Assembly: GCA_949299545.1 (NCBI GenBank)
Contig: CASGAM010000023.1
Coordinates: 124,001-188,000, forward strand
Direction: 5' to 3'
Length of the DNA: 64,000 nucleotides
Source of the DNA: an uncultured Prevotellaceae bacterium
Lineage (GTDB): Bacteria > Bacteroidota > Bacteroidia > Bacteroidales > Bacteroidaceae
Shown: piece after piece, positions 35,301 through 43,134 of the stretch
How positions within the stretch are numbered: the first letter of the stretch is position 1
Layout of the letters: the number at the start of each line of letters is the position of its first letter
Position numbers and translations under genes: made by a program
The notes under the pieces: generated by a model
What the model saw: the letters and a program-made list of their open reading frames with translations, nothing else
Databases searched by the model: none
Told to the model about the DNA's origin: nothing

Positions 35301-36633
35301 TGTCATTATAAGTATCAACAAGTACATCATTAATATAGGTTTCTACTGTCTGCCCTCTCACAGAAATCTTCACTTTACAAAAAGTACCCTTCAACTGTTC
35401 CTTAGTAATATATTGATCCAAGCTAACATCAGAAGAAGAAAAAACGCCATTAACCCGCAAATGACGTCGGAGAATCGGACTCCCACCATCTCGCACATTT
35501 AAAGACCACATATGAAAGTTCTGCACGTCATAGGCAGAAAAGATTATACCTGCATTATCGCGCCCAATCTTCACATCCAACGTCAAATCATAAGCCGCAT
35601 ATTGACGACTCATCTCATACCAAGCGTACTGCGCCTCCACAAACAACCTACCGTCTTCTATTTTTCCGGCAGAAAAAGGATTTTCTGTGCCCTCGTCAAA
35701 GGTTTCTTTGACAAGTATTTCTTCACTATCTCCTGACAAGTTCTTTACAACAAGGTTATCAAAATAGGCTTTTTCCAGATCATAATAATTATACAATGCA
35801 CGATCTTGTCTGATTCCAACCTGTCCATAACCGTATTCACCTCCCCAAGGACAAACACGTTCATCTATTAAAACATCATCAATGAATGTCCTTGCCATAT
35901 TCCTATCGACCTCAATTCGTAATTTATAAGTTTGATGTAACTTTACATCAATCAACTGGCGTAAATCTTTCTCTTCATGGCAGGTTGCCTGACCATTTCG
36001 CCAGGAGTGGGGTCGAAAACGTGGATAACCGGCCTCAAAATTTATCTGCCACATAAAATAATTCTGTTCATCTTTCGCTCCAAAAATAATACCGGCAGCC
36101 AAGTTCTCTACCTCAAAATCTGTCTCAACCGTATAATGATCTATTTCCTGTTGCCCTGAAGGAATATCTGTCGCCTTAATCCACTTAGCACCAGACCATC
36201 CTTCATTCATCAATCCTGTTTCAAAATATGCTATTTCTTCAGATTCTTTCTCACGACCTTTATTATCCCAAACATTAACTTTCCAATAATAACGAGTAGA
36301 TGGCATCAATGCTACTCCGTCATAAAGACGATCGACGCTCAAACCTGAAACAATTTTTCCAGAGTTCCATACAGCATTCTGACAATCTTTATCAGAAAAG
36401 AGCATTATTTCATAAGCAATCTGAAATACCCCTCTATCAGTACCAGATGAAATTATCCATGAAAAAGCCGGTGACAAATCATCTATTCCTACCGGATTCT
36501 GTAAACCATTCACTCGCAAATGAGTGATTGACAAATCTACCGCCTGCACAACAGAAAAAGCACTTAAAAAAAAACTGATAAGAACGGCTTTCCATCTGTG
36601 ACAAGCCTGTCTCCCTAAACAAAATATTCGCAT
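32371..36633 (-). CDS. T9SS-secreted GH78 alpha-L-rhamnosidase
   Basis: A 1420-residue exported enzyme that should release terminal alpha-L-rhamnose from plant pectins, arabinogalactans or glycosides. After an unusually long signal region (hydrophobic core AVLISFFLSAFSVVQA, about residues 17-32) come a Bac_rhamnosid_N-like domain (FSWIISSGTDRGVFQIAYEI, about 58-77), two similar concanavalin-like modules (about 165-300 and 340-480, each with an AxIDDVL/YINDVL strand and a YFDNLV/YYDNIV ending), the rhamnosidase N-terminal domains (AFLYSSALGVYDVYVNG, SRGWWNGAISRG) and the (alpha/alpha)6 catalytic barrel. The GH78 hallmark PTDCPQRDERLGWAGDTQIF lies near residue 905 and carries conserved acidic residues. 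The C-terminus is a type IX sorting tail (VLPNPFVDYLLV, SWAPGIYIVNV). It is longer than typical GH78 because of the duplicated inserts. Confidence 0.92.
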   Translation of the reverse strand: MRIFCLGRQACHRWKAVLISFFLSAFSVVQAVDLSITHLRVNGLQNPVGIDDLSPAFSWIISSGTDRGVFQIAYEIMLFSDKDCQNAVWNSGKIVSGLSVDRLYDGVALMPSTRYYWKVNVWDNKGREKESEEIAYFETGLMNEGWSGAKWIKATDIPSGQQEIDHYTVETDFEVENLAAGIIFGAKDEQNYFMWQINFEAGYPRFRPHSWRNGQATCHEEKDLRQLIDVKLHQTYKLRIEVDRNMARTFIDDVLIDERVCPWGGEYGYGQVGIRQDRALYNYYDLEKAYFDNLVVKNLSGDSEEILVKETFDEGTENPFSAGKIEDGRLFVEAQYAWYEMSRQYAAYDLTLDVKIGRDNAGIIFSAYDVQNFHMWSLNVRDGGSPILRRHLRVNGVFSSSDVSLDQYITKEQLKGTFCKVKISVRGQTVETYINDVLVDTYNDTSGRLQFGQIGFRAYYDNTMNEEAYYDNIVLTRYDMDPAGTLVFSENFENAGNVFSGGEIVMVDDNKVLKITSSYEESCVLQQQEKGMPMFRKEFSIGDGQIRRAFLYSSALGVYDVYVNGQRAGRMEDGNMVYDELKPGWTDYRFEAFYLAYDVTELLQKGANVIGACVSRGWWNGAISRGVYGNVSPGFIAKLRVEYEDGTVQNIVTDTDWQSSYCGPLIYGDIYDGEIYDARREGDWFEPDYDASGWYKVAENTDFKGKLVAWLGATVQTRKDMERRPNKVTVYEGIDDTGTTYGQIHVKREQDGETTLLLKVGETAIFDMGQNMVGWIRFNVKGAAGTQLKFRFGEMLNDTGDAGRADDGPGGSVYTYNLRTAKATLLYTLKGLSEGETYAPTSTFFGFRYCQLTATSDVEIAVTGEVVGSALEETAHFETDHEDVNQLYQNIIWGQRGNFLSIPTDCPQRDERLGWAGDTQIFARTANYNSDARAFYRKWMRDLRNGQRSDGAYPDMAPYCNFWGYGNAAWGDAGIIVPWTVYTMTGNTQILSENYLSMQSYMDFLEKQSGGGFLYNGAGVSFGDWLAYENMDTRYVSVCYYAYVADLMAKIAGALGDGYQADSLEYAKLHENIIEEYRKRYIGPDGLPVFSTQTAYLLPLSFKLLSEDSEKKVVAALRDKITKNGYKLSTGFVGTGLLNQTLSQYSMDDLAYNLLLQRDNPSWLYSVDQGATTIWERWDSYTIEGGFNKHPWIMNSFNHYAYGVIAEWLYRYVGGIEVDEANPGFKHFILQPTPDVRTFIPQGQKQINKASVTFRSVNGVIESGWQIKDDGRLDYRAVVPANTSATLYLPILDASDKVLESGKSLDECEGVTFRGIEGGKAVIELQSGCYEFNVQKGEPDRVDNTVSVNMQVLPNPFVDYLLVQTSDSVRAVSIFDVNGTVMCKQDNGGQVNTASWAPGIYIVNVATEQHNAVCKVLKCE

Positions 36634-36663
36634 AATCTTAATTAATTTTATTTATCTCTTCCG

Positions 36664-36671
36664 CAAAGATA
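36664..36671 (-). promoter_or_regulatory. putative -7 promoter element of the rhamnosidase gene
   Basis: Reads TATCTTTG on the minus strand (TAnnTTTG), 31 bases before the start codon at 36633. Confidence 0.5.
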
Positions 36672-36749
36672 AAAGACAAGTAAATACTGATACCCTGAAA
36701 ATATTTTCAAATTAGGTGCAATTTATTTGCATGAAAATATTTTTCCTTA

Positions 36750-36788
36750 AAAAAAAGATGTACAAAGCAATTATCTGCTTTGTACATC
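36750..36788 (-). terminator. intrinsic terminator of the glsA-glsB unit
   Basis: A perfect 13-bp stem (GATGTACAAAGCA at 36757-36769 with TGCTTTGTACATC at 36776-36788) encloses a 6-base loop. On the minus strand it is followed directly by a run of T (the A tract at 36750-36756). It lies 28 bases after the glsB stop codon. Confidence 0.9.
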
Positions 36789-36815
36789 CTCTAATACACA
36801 GGAAAACCTGCAAAA

Positions 36816-37748
36816 TCATTTTTGAACTTCAAAAGTATCAATATGCCGTTTGCGTTTTTCCTCCCTGATCTCATCAACGGCAATCAAAATACCTGTTTCT
36901 TCAACGTCTCCAAATTCATAATTAATAGCAGTTCCAAACATCTTCATTGTTGGAGAAAGCCCCATATAAGCATTAACCAGTGGCGGTATGTTATAACCAA
37001 GTTTGCGTACCTCGGTGTTCAGAATCTTATAATCTTCCTTAAAATCATTCTCCACAAAAAGACGTTCTAATTCTTCTTCTGGAACTTCCAGTTTTAATGG
37101 ATGAATCGGCACGATAAGTTTATCCTTGTCCTCAAAATGTTTTTTCAAAAAATAAAGTATCATATCACGTCCATAACGATGATAAGAGGGATACATGGTC
37201 ATTTTTCCGAAATAATAGCGTACATCCGGCTCAAGTACCGTTAATGCCCCAAGACCATCCCACAAGTTGTCAAGAGCAAATAACCCGCGTGACCCCATTC
37301 TTGTACTCTGGTACTCCAACGTAACAAATGAACGGCCAAGTTCAATGGTATACGGCATATAATTCTTCATAAACTCTTCGGAGAAACGAAACATGTGTGA
37401 GGTTGCCAACAAAGGCTGCCCGTCCTCACCAATCTTAACCTCTGAACCAAGAAGATAACGATAGCCCCCTAAAATCTCTTCAACCTCTGGATCCCATACA
37501 ATTAGCTGTTTATAAGGATTTTCCATCGTATCAAACTCATCGAGATCCATCGACATACCTGTACCCCCACCCGAAGCTCTAAAGGCAATCTCCCTCAAAC
37601 GTCCTATCTCTTTCACCACATTGGGTGAATCCTGATAAGTCAAGACATAAATTTCATTATGACTTTTGTTTGTATAACGCAATCTTTTGTCCGGCGTCAA
37701 TTCTGCTTTCAACAAATCCCGATTCACGGGCGCAATAATGTCCTCCAT
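36816..37748 (-). CDS. glsB: N-acyltransferase of glycine lipid synthesis (GlsB type)
   Basis: A 310-residue GNAT-fold enzyme of the OlsB/hemolysin-like family. In Bacteroides thetaiotaomicron the GlsB homologue joins a 3-hydroxy fatty acid to glycine, the first step of glycine (and flavo/serine-type) lipids. Recognisable parts are VVKEIGRLREIAFRASGGGT (about residues 44-63), WDPEVEEILGGYRYLLG, YTIELGRSFV and YHRYGRDMILYFLKKHF. The C-terminal part ends in INYEFGDVEETGILI. The upstream gene 28 bases away encodes the O-acyltransferase for the second step, the same pairing as glsA/glsB, which supports the assignment. A strong terminator follows. Confidence 0.82.
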   Translation of the reverse strand: MEDIIAPVNRDLLKAELTPDKRLRYTNKSHNEIYVLTYQDSPNVVKEIGRLREIAFRASGGGTGMSMDLDEFDTMENPYKQLIVWDPEVEEILGGYRYLLGSEVKIGEDGQPLLATSHMFRFSEEFMKNYMPYTIELGRSFVTLEYQSTRMGSRGLFALDNLWDGLGALTVLEPDVRYYFGKMTMYPSYHRYGRDMILYFLKKHFEDKDKLIVPIHPLKLEVPEEELERLFVENDFKEDYKILNTEVRKLGYNIPPLVNAYMGLSPTMKMFGTAINYEFGDVEETGILIAVDEIREEKRKRHIDTFEVQK

Positions 37749-37776
37749 ATTTGGAAATGGTTTCTATTATTTATAA

Positions 37777-38592
37777 CTATAACTTATATACTTGTTCTCT
37801 GACGTACTGCGCCCACTGATGTGGAGTGCGTGTCTTATCAAAGGTTGTCCACGGTATCGGTTTGCCTATTATCACCTTATACTTGCCATGCTGACTTTTA
37901 TACATCTCATCAGGTAAAAAAAGCATAGCAAGGTTAAACTTAAGCCTCAGACGTTTACACCATGAAGCAATCGTATAAAAACGGTCTGAATTTTGTCCTA
38001 TAAAATGAATAGGAACAACATCTCGGTGAGCCGCCACACTCTTTGTGATGAAACTTTTATTCCATTCGATATCACAAATCTGACCGTTAATCCGACGAGA
38101 ACACAAGCCTGCGGGAAACATAATAATATGCTGTTTCGCTTTAAAGGCATCATCAATTAACTGTGGCAAATTACGAGCCTGCTTACCAATTTTATTGATG
38201 GGTACACACAAAGGAGCTAATCCCTGAAGATTCATTAACAAGTCGTTAACCAGATACTTAATATTACCATTATAATGTCGTCCCAGGATCATACCCAATG
38301 TTACGCCATCGATCGCTCCTAAAGGATGGTTTGAAACAAAGGTATAGAATTTTGTGGTATCACTTAAATTCTCTAAACCGTCTACTTCAACTTTCACATC
38401 CAAATAACGCAGACAATTCTCACAGAAATCAACGCCTTCATATCCCTCCTTTAAGTAACCGTTGATGAAATCCTGATGTATAAGACGCTTCAGCCACGTT
38501 AACACGAACTGAGGAATGTATCTAGACTTCTTCCCTGCCCTATTTCTAACGATCCTGTCTATGTCAATTAACGTTATCTTTTTTTGTTGCAT
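37777..38592 (-). CDS. glsA: O-acyltransferase of glycine lipid synthesis (GlsA type, PlsC family)
   Basis: A 271-residue PlsC/OlsA-like acyltransferase. It should add a second acyl chain to the hydroxyl of N-acyl-3-hydroxy-glycine made by GlsB. Block I reads FVSNHPLGAIDG: five residues separate His from Asp, not the four of the classic HxxxxD box, as is usual in this hemolysin-related subgroup. Block III resembles FPEG as MFPAGLCSRR. A later block has VVPIHFIGQN. It begins the two-gene unit and probably acts at the inner membrane surface using acyl-ACP. Confidence 0.82.
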   Translation of the reverse strand: MQQKKITLIDIDRIVRNRAGKKSRYIPQFVLTWLKRLIHQDFINGYLKEGYEGVDFCENCLRYLDVKVEVDGLENLSDTTKFYTFVSNHPLGAIDGVTLGMILGRHYNGNIKYLVNDLLMNLQGLAPLCVPINKIGKQARNLPQLIDDAFKAKQHIIMFPAGLCSRRINGQICDIEWNKSFITKSVAAHRDVVPIHFIGQNSDRFYTIASWCKRLRLKFNLAMLFLPDEMYKSQHGKYKVIIGKPIPWTTFDKTRTPHQWAQYVREQVYKL

Positions 38593-38639
38593 GAACTATC
38601 TTAATATAAATTCTATTTGCCGAGACAGATCTCAAAAGG

Positions 38640-38993
38640 TTATATTACTTCCACACGCCGATTATTAATTATATAAGCACCTTTAGGCAAACCACTTATC
38701 CAATTTGTTCCCTTATTCAATCTAAAAAGACCATAAAAAACGCCTGTTTCCTTATAAACGGGCAAAACTTGATTGTGCTGACTAACAACATACAAGTTAT
38801 GACCTTTCACCTTAATCTCAACTGGGAAAAGGGAAGAAACCTGTCTTACTCTGTATATCTGGCCATACTCACTACCAGACGTTTTATGTCGGACAGTATC
38901 AGTGTGTGTTTTATTCTGCACAACTGCATTTCCACTTGCAGCCATTTGAACACAACATAAAAGTAAGCCCAAAACTAAACCTATCTCTTTCAT
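38640..38993 (-). CDS. small secreted protein of unknown function
   Basis: A 117-residue protein with a signal peptide (MKEIGLVLGLLLCCVQMAAS). The mature part is about 97 residues. Its second half (FYGLFRLNKGTNWISGLPKG, then AYIINNRRVEV) resembles the last strands of a Bacteroidetes C-terminal sorting or beta-sandwich domain (pattern LPKGxYIINxRxVxV). No other domain is recognisable. It is the first gene before glsA-glsB on the same strand, 47 bases upstream, with a promoter-like element before it. Whether it shares their transcript is unclear. Confidence 0.65.
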   Translation of the reverse strand: MKEIGLVLGLLLCCVQMAASGNAVVQNKTHTDTVRHKTSGSEYGQIYRVRQVSSLFPVEIKVKGHNLYVVSQHNQVLPVYKETGVFYGLFRLNKGTNWISGLPKGAYIINNRRVEVI

Positions 38994-39022
38994 ATTTCCA
39001 TTTTGCCTTAACTTTTATTATG

Positions 39023-39030
39023 CAAAAATA
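39023..39030 (-). promoter_or_regulatory. putative -7 promoter element of the small secreted protein gene
   Basis: Reads TATTTTTG on the minus strand (TAnnTTTG), about 30 bases before the start at 38993. It may also serve glsA-glsB. Confidence 0.4.
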
Positions 39031-39219
39031 TAGCGTAAGCAAGTAAACTCAAGACAAATCATCTTTATTTTAAGATATTTTAATGCAAAAACATTTAGCG
39101 TATTTTACGCCCATATCATAACCATAACAAAGAAAACTAGAATGGATTCAAAAAGATACCCCAACACACTTCATAAAACTTGTATAAGGCGCGCTATATT
39201 TACCGTAATAAGGTATAAA

Positions 39220-39669
39220 TTATCCTAACAATTGCTTCACGACCTCACTAATAATCTTACCATCTGCTTTTCCTGCAAGCCTTTTCGTAGCGATTCCCAT
39301 CACTTTTCCCATATCTTTTGCAGAAATCGCACCACATTCGATTATGATATTCTTCAGGATCGTCTCAAGTTCATCTGTAGACATGGGCTTCGGAAGATAA
39401 CGTTCGATAACCTCGACTTGAGACATTTCTTCATCGGCCAAATCCTGTCGTCCCTGGTTTATGTACAAAGCGGCAGCATCTTTTCCCTGCTTAGCCATCT
39501 TAGAAAGAATCTTCAACGCTACTTCATCTGTAAGTTCGTCATTTGCACCGGGCGCTGTCTTTGCTTCGATAAAATACTTCTTAATATTACGCAATGCCTC
39601 CAATGTGACTTTATCTTTAGCCTTCATGGCTGCAGGAATGCCTTTGCTTATTTGTTCAAAAAGTGTCAT
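39220..39669 (-). CDS. yqeY: GatB/YqeY domain protein
   Basis: 149 residues from the ATG at 39669 (MTLFEQISKGIPAAMKAKDK). The frame is open further upstream but would overlap ftsZ. The YqeY pattern is clear: ALRNIKKYFIEA, ISAKDMGKVMGIATKRLAGK and the closing GKIISEVVKQLLG. The domain resembles the tRNA-binding tail of GatB amidotransferase; its own function is not established. It lies 19 bases after ftsZ and is probably the last gene of the dcw transcript. A position next to ftsZ is common in Bacteroidales. Confidence 0.92.
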   Translation of the reverse strand: MTLFEQISKGIPAAMKAKDKVTLEALRNIKKYFIEAKTAPGANDELTDEVALKILSKMAKQGKDAAALYINQGRQDLADEEMSQVEVIERYLPKPMSTDELETILKNIIIECGAISAKDMGKVMGIATKRLAGKADGKIISEVVKQLLG

Positions 39670-39688
39670 AATAATATATTTTCTTTTA

Positions 39689-41008
39689 TTAAAAAATGAT
39701 TGTTGCACCTGATTGTGATTCAATTACATCTGCTCCTGCTTCTTCGCTTACTTCGTTTTGACTTTTTATGCTGGCCAACATTTCCCGCGTACGCTTGAAA
39801 GTAGGACTCGCCTCCACAGAAGCGATAACATTCTCATTATCCATATCTTCCTGAGTAAAAATATAAACATGATGACGGCGTTTCGTATAATGACGATTGT
39901 CATCCTCTTTGTAATATTTAAGACGGCGGTCATGCTTACGGATTTCCATTTCTTCTTGTTGGGCCCTACGCTCAACTTCCTCCTGAGTATGTTGCATGGC
40001 ATTATCCATACCCGGCACATTCTCTAATCCAAATCCCGTCGCCAACACAGTAATTTTCACTTTTTTTTCCAACGCTGAATCTGTAGCAAGACCAAATTTT
40101 GTTTCAACATCCGGCGAAAAACGTTTCATAAAGTCATGAACCTCGTTCATCTCCTCCATCGTCAACTCCTCGCTCTCATCCTTGCTACTAAATGATATAC
40201 TCAAAAGTACTTTCTTAGAATTGAAAATATCATTATTGTTTAGAAGAGGAGAGTGCAATGCATTCTCTATAGCACGTTTGACACGCCCTTCTCCTTCACC
40301 ATAACCCGTACTCATCAGAGCAACACCGCCGTCTTTCAGAACAGTTGTTACATCCTGAAAATCGAGATTTACGATACCATGGACAGTAATAATCTCAGCA
40401 ATACTTTTTGCTGCTATGGAAAGAGTATCGTCAGCTTTAGCAAAAGCATTTAATAAAGTCAGTTCTGGATAAATCTCTCTCAACCGCTCATTATTAATTA
40501 CCAAAAGCGCATCCACATGCTTAGAAATCTCTTCCACACCGTCTAGCGCCTGATCTATTTTCTTACGTCCTTCAAATACAAAAGGTATGGTAACAATTCC
40601 AACAGTCAGGATTCCCAACTCTTTCGCACATTGCGCTATAATGGGAGCTGCACCCGTTCCGGTTCCTCCTCCCATACCTGCTGTGATGAAAACCATCTTA
40701 GTACCATCATTCAACATTTTGCGAATATCTTCAATACTCTCAAGAGCAGCTTTTCGACCACGTTCCGGACGATTTCCCGCACCAAGCCCTTCAGTCCCCA
40801 ACTGTAAGCGCATTGGCAACGCAGAATAGCTCAATGCCTGTTTATCGGTATTGCATAAGACAAAGCTTACATCATGTATGCCTTCCTTGTACATATGATT
40901 AACAGCATTGCCACCACCACCACCGACACCAATTACCTTGATGATACTTTGTGTATTTGAATCAAGATTGAACGGTATGCCATTTATTTCGTCCATATTA
41001 CTATCCAT
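39689..41008 (-). CDS. ftsZ: cell division GTPase FtsZ
   Basis: A 439-residue tubulin-like GTPase that builds the division ring. The nucleotide-binding GGGGGNAVNHM (about residues 28-38), the tubulin signature GGGTGTGAAP (about 114-123) and the T7 loop NLDFQDVTTVL are all present. The GTPase and C-terminal domains end around residue 330. An extended tail of about 110 charged residues follows (EEVERRAQQEEMEIRKHDRR, SPTFKRTREML) and ends in GATIIF. The tail does not carry the proteobacterial-type DYLDIPAFLR peptide. It is 16 bases downstream of ftsA. Confidence 0.98.
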   Translation of the reverse strand: MDSNMDEINGIPFNLDSNTQSIIKVIGVGGGGGNAVNHMYKEGIHDVSFVLCNTDKQALSYSALPMRLQLGTEGLGAGNRPERGRKAALESIEDIRKMLNDGTKMVFITAGMGGGTGTGAAPIIAQCAKELGILTVGIVTIPFVFEGRKKIDQALDGVEEISKHVDALLVINNERLREIYPELTLLNAFAKADDTLSIAAKSIAEIITVHGIVNLDFQDVTTVLKDGGVALMSTGYGEGEGRVKRAIENALHSPLLNNNDIFNSKKVLLSISFSSKDESEELTMEEMNEVHDFMKRFSPDVETKFGLATDSALEKKVKITVLATGFGLENVPGMDNAMQHTQEEVERRAQQEEMEIRKHDRRLKYYKEDDNRHYTKRRHHVYIFTQEDMDNENVIASVEASPTFKRTREMLASIKSQNEVSEEAGADVIESQSGATIIF

Positions 41009-41024
41009 ATTCTTGATCTTTAAT

Positions 41025-42395
41025 TTATTCTTCGTCCACCATTTCTTTAGTTAACTCTCCCAGTTTCTTGACTATCTTTGAGAAGAAACCTGGTTTCTTT
41101 TCAGATTTGACCGGCTCAATCGGCTCTTCCGGAACTTCTTCCTCTATCTTTACCTGTTCTTTCGGCTCTTCTTTCAACTCTTTCACCTCTTCATCAACAG
41201 GCTCTTCTACAACAACGTCCTTAGGCTCTTCCGTTTCAAAAGGTATGGTGCAGGGCTGACTGCCTGCATTCAAAAGTGCAATCAACGTATTGAGAGTTCC
41301 ATCTTTCTCCAGCTGTTCCACATGTGTAAACTGCAACTGGACAGGGACAATTCGTGCAACTCTCAATTTGTCCACTCCCATCCGATTTTGGATTGCCTGA
41401 TCAAGATTCTTAATATTGGAAGCTCCTCCTGTAATCACCATTCCTGCATTTAATTTGTCTCTAAAACCACTCAAACAGATTTGTTGCCATACATTATCCA
41501 ATATTTCCTCCACTCGAGCTTCTACAATCTCCACCATTTCGCGCTCTTCTATTGTCCGAACATTATTAACTAAAATGTTCTTTTCTAAAGAATCACTGTT
41601 GAAGTCTGTATAAGCCATTCCATATTTTAATTTCAATTCCTCTGCTTCATCCTCCTCAATTTGCAATGAAGCTATATCAGTCGTAATATTGTTACCTCCA
41701 AGCGGTATAGAAACCAAATGTCGAAGAATATTATTTTTATACACTGAAACAGTCGTCAGGTCTGCACCAAAATCGACCAAGACACAACCTGAACGGCGCT
41801 CTGATTCCGTAAGGATGCAATCGGCCAACACCATCGGTGCCACAAAGTAACCAGCTATTCTTACACCTGACTTCTCTACACAAGAAGTCAGATATTCCTT
41901 AATATCTTTCCGAGCAATTACGTTCACATAACGCGCTTCAATCTGATTACTCAATACTCCAACCGGTTCAACGGTCAAATCTGTTCCGATTCTATATTCC
42001 TGCGCCACTGTCTGCAATATCTCATAGCCGGAATAAGTCGTTTCTTCATTGGATTGTGCCAGGCTGTCTACCAAATCAGATGAGATAACTACTTTTGTTT
42101 CTAACTGACGTGATGAAGTATTCCTTTTTGTCTGTAACGATCTGCCACCCACACCCACATAAACCTGAGATATATGTTCTCCCAGTTCTTTCTCTAATTC
42201 TTCTACAATGGCTTTTACACTCAAAACAGTTTTATCGACATTGTATATCACCCCTTTGCGAATACAATGACGGGCATTTTTCTGAGCGATGTCCAAAACT
42301 TGCACCGACCCGTCAAGATTCTTGCAACCTGCAATTCCTCTTATCTTGGAGGAACCAAACTCAATCGCAACTATTATTTCTCTTTCTGAAGTCAT
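41025..42395 (-). CDS. ftsA: cell division protein FtsA
   Basis: A 456-residue actin-like ATPase that anchors FtsZ to the membrane. Phosphate 1 motif is VAIEFGSSKIRGIAG (about residues 10-24), phosphate 2 is VLVDFGADLTTVSVY, and the adenosine motif is VITGGASNIKNLD. An acidic Glu/Pro-rich linker (about residues 388-430) precedes a basic amphipathic C-terminal helix (GFFSKIVKKLGELTKEM) that should bind the membrane. It is 4 bases after ftsQ. Confidence 0.97.
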   Translation of the reverse strand: MTSEREIIVAIEFGSSKIRGIAGCKNLDGSVQVLDIAQKNARHCIRKGVIYNVDKTVLSVKAIVEELEKELGEHISQVYVGVGGRSLQTKRNTSSRQLETKVVISSDLVDSLAQSNEETTYSGYEILQTVAQEYRIGTDLTVEPVGVLSNQIEARYVNVIARKDIKEYLTSCVEKSGVRIAGYFVAPMVLADCILTESERRSGCVLVDFGADLTTVSVYKNNILRHLVSIPLGGNNITTDIASLQIEEDEAEELKLKYGMAYTDFNSDSLEKNILVNNVRTIEEREMVEIVEARVEEILDNVWQQICLSGFRDKLNAGMVITGGASNIKNLDQAIQNRMGVDKLRVARIVPVQLQFTHVEQLEKDGTLNTLIALLNAGSQPCTIPFETEEPKDVVVEEPVDEEVKELKEEPKEQVKIEEEVPEEPIEPVKSEKKPGFFSKIVKKLGELTKEMVDEE

Positions 42396-42399
42396 ATAT

Positions 42400-43134
42400 C
42401 TACTTTTTCTTTTTGCAAATTACCTGATTATCATATTCCAGATTTATAGCCGAATACTTATTCCAGCCCACTTTGTTCAATCCTTCCGTATAAAAAATCT
42501 TCATCCTATCCAACTTTTCCTTCACATTAACAGGCTTTCCCAGCATTATTATATGTTCACCAACCCGAGGCACCAGTTCCACCTTTCCGTCAGTTTTCAC
42601 CATGACTTGTTGAATCTGATTGTTCCAAAACGGATCTGTAACAATCTGCCGACCCAAACCAGCTAAATACTGCGTAGCATATTTTTTCGTTATAGTACCA
42701 GTTGCCACAGGTAAACTGACACAATAAGCCGAATGCGACATTATTTCACCCGAACGGTCTATATAATAATCTTCGCCATTGTCTGCTAAAACATGTATAA
42801 CCGCATATTTTTGTTCAACCCTTATACACACTTTTCCACCGGGCGTTTTATAACACAAAGCTTTATTTATATACGGATGTTCTGCCAGTGCATTTTCTAT
42901 CATCTGCAAATCAACATCCTCCATTTTCTTACCAGTCGGATTACATTTCTTCTTTGTCAAAATTTGCACGATATCATTTTTCTTAAGAAAACCTGTATGC
43001 AGACTATCTTCGACAGACACGACAAGTCCCTCACATATAACAGGGGTTTTCGGTTTATCAAACATTGTTATAGCAACTATAAAATAAACTGTTGCCAATA
43101 ACAACAAAAGAAGTACAGCAATCCTTTTCAGCAT
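42400..43134 (-). CDS. ftsQ: cell division protein FtsQ
   Basis: A 244-residue bitopic protein: one N-terminal membrane helix (IAVLLLLLLATVYFIVAI, about residues 4-21), a POTRA-like domain (VVSVEDSLHTGFLKKNDIVQ, IENALAEHPYINKALCYKTP) and a beta domain (YYIDRSGEIMS). It belongs to the FtsQLB complex that activates septal peptidoglycan synthesis. Sequence conservation in the family is low, so position between murC and ftsA carries part of the call. It overlaps murC by 7 bases. Confidence 0.93.
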   Translation of the reverse strand: MLKRIAVLLLLLLATVYFIVAITMFDKPKTPVICEGLVVSVEDSLHTGFLKKNDIVQILTKKKCNPTGKKMEDVDLQMIENALAEHPYINKALCYKTPGGKVCIRVEQKYAVIHVLADNGEDYYIDRSGEIMSHSAYCVSLPVATGTITKKYATQYLAGLGRQIVTDPFWNNQIQQVMVKTDGKVELVPRVGEHIIMLGKPVNVKEKLDRMKIFYTEGLNKVGWNKYSAINLEYDNQVICKKKK

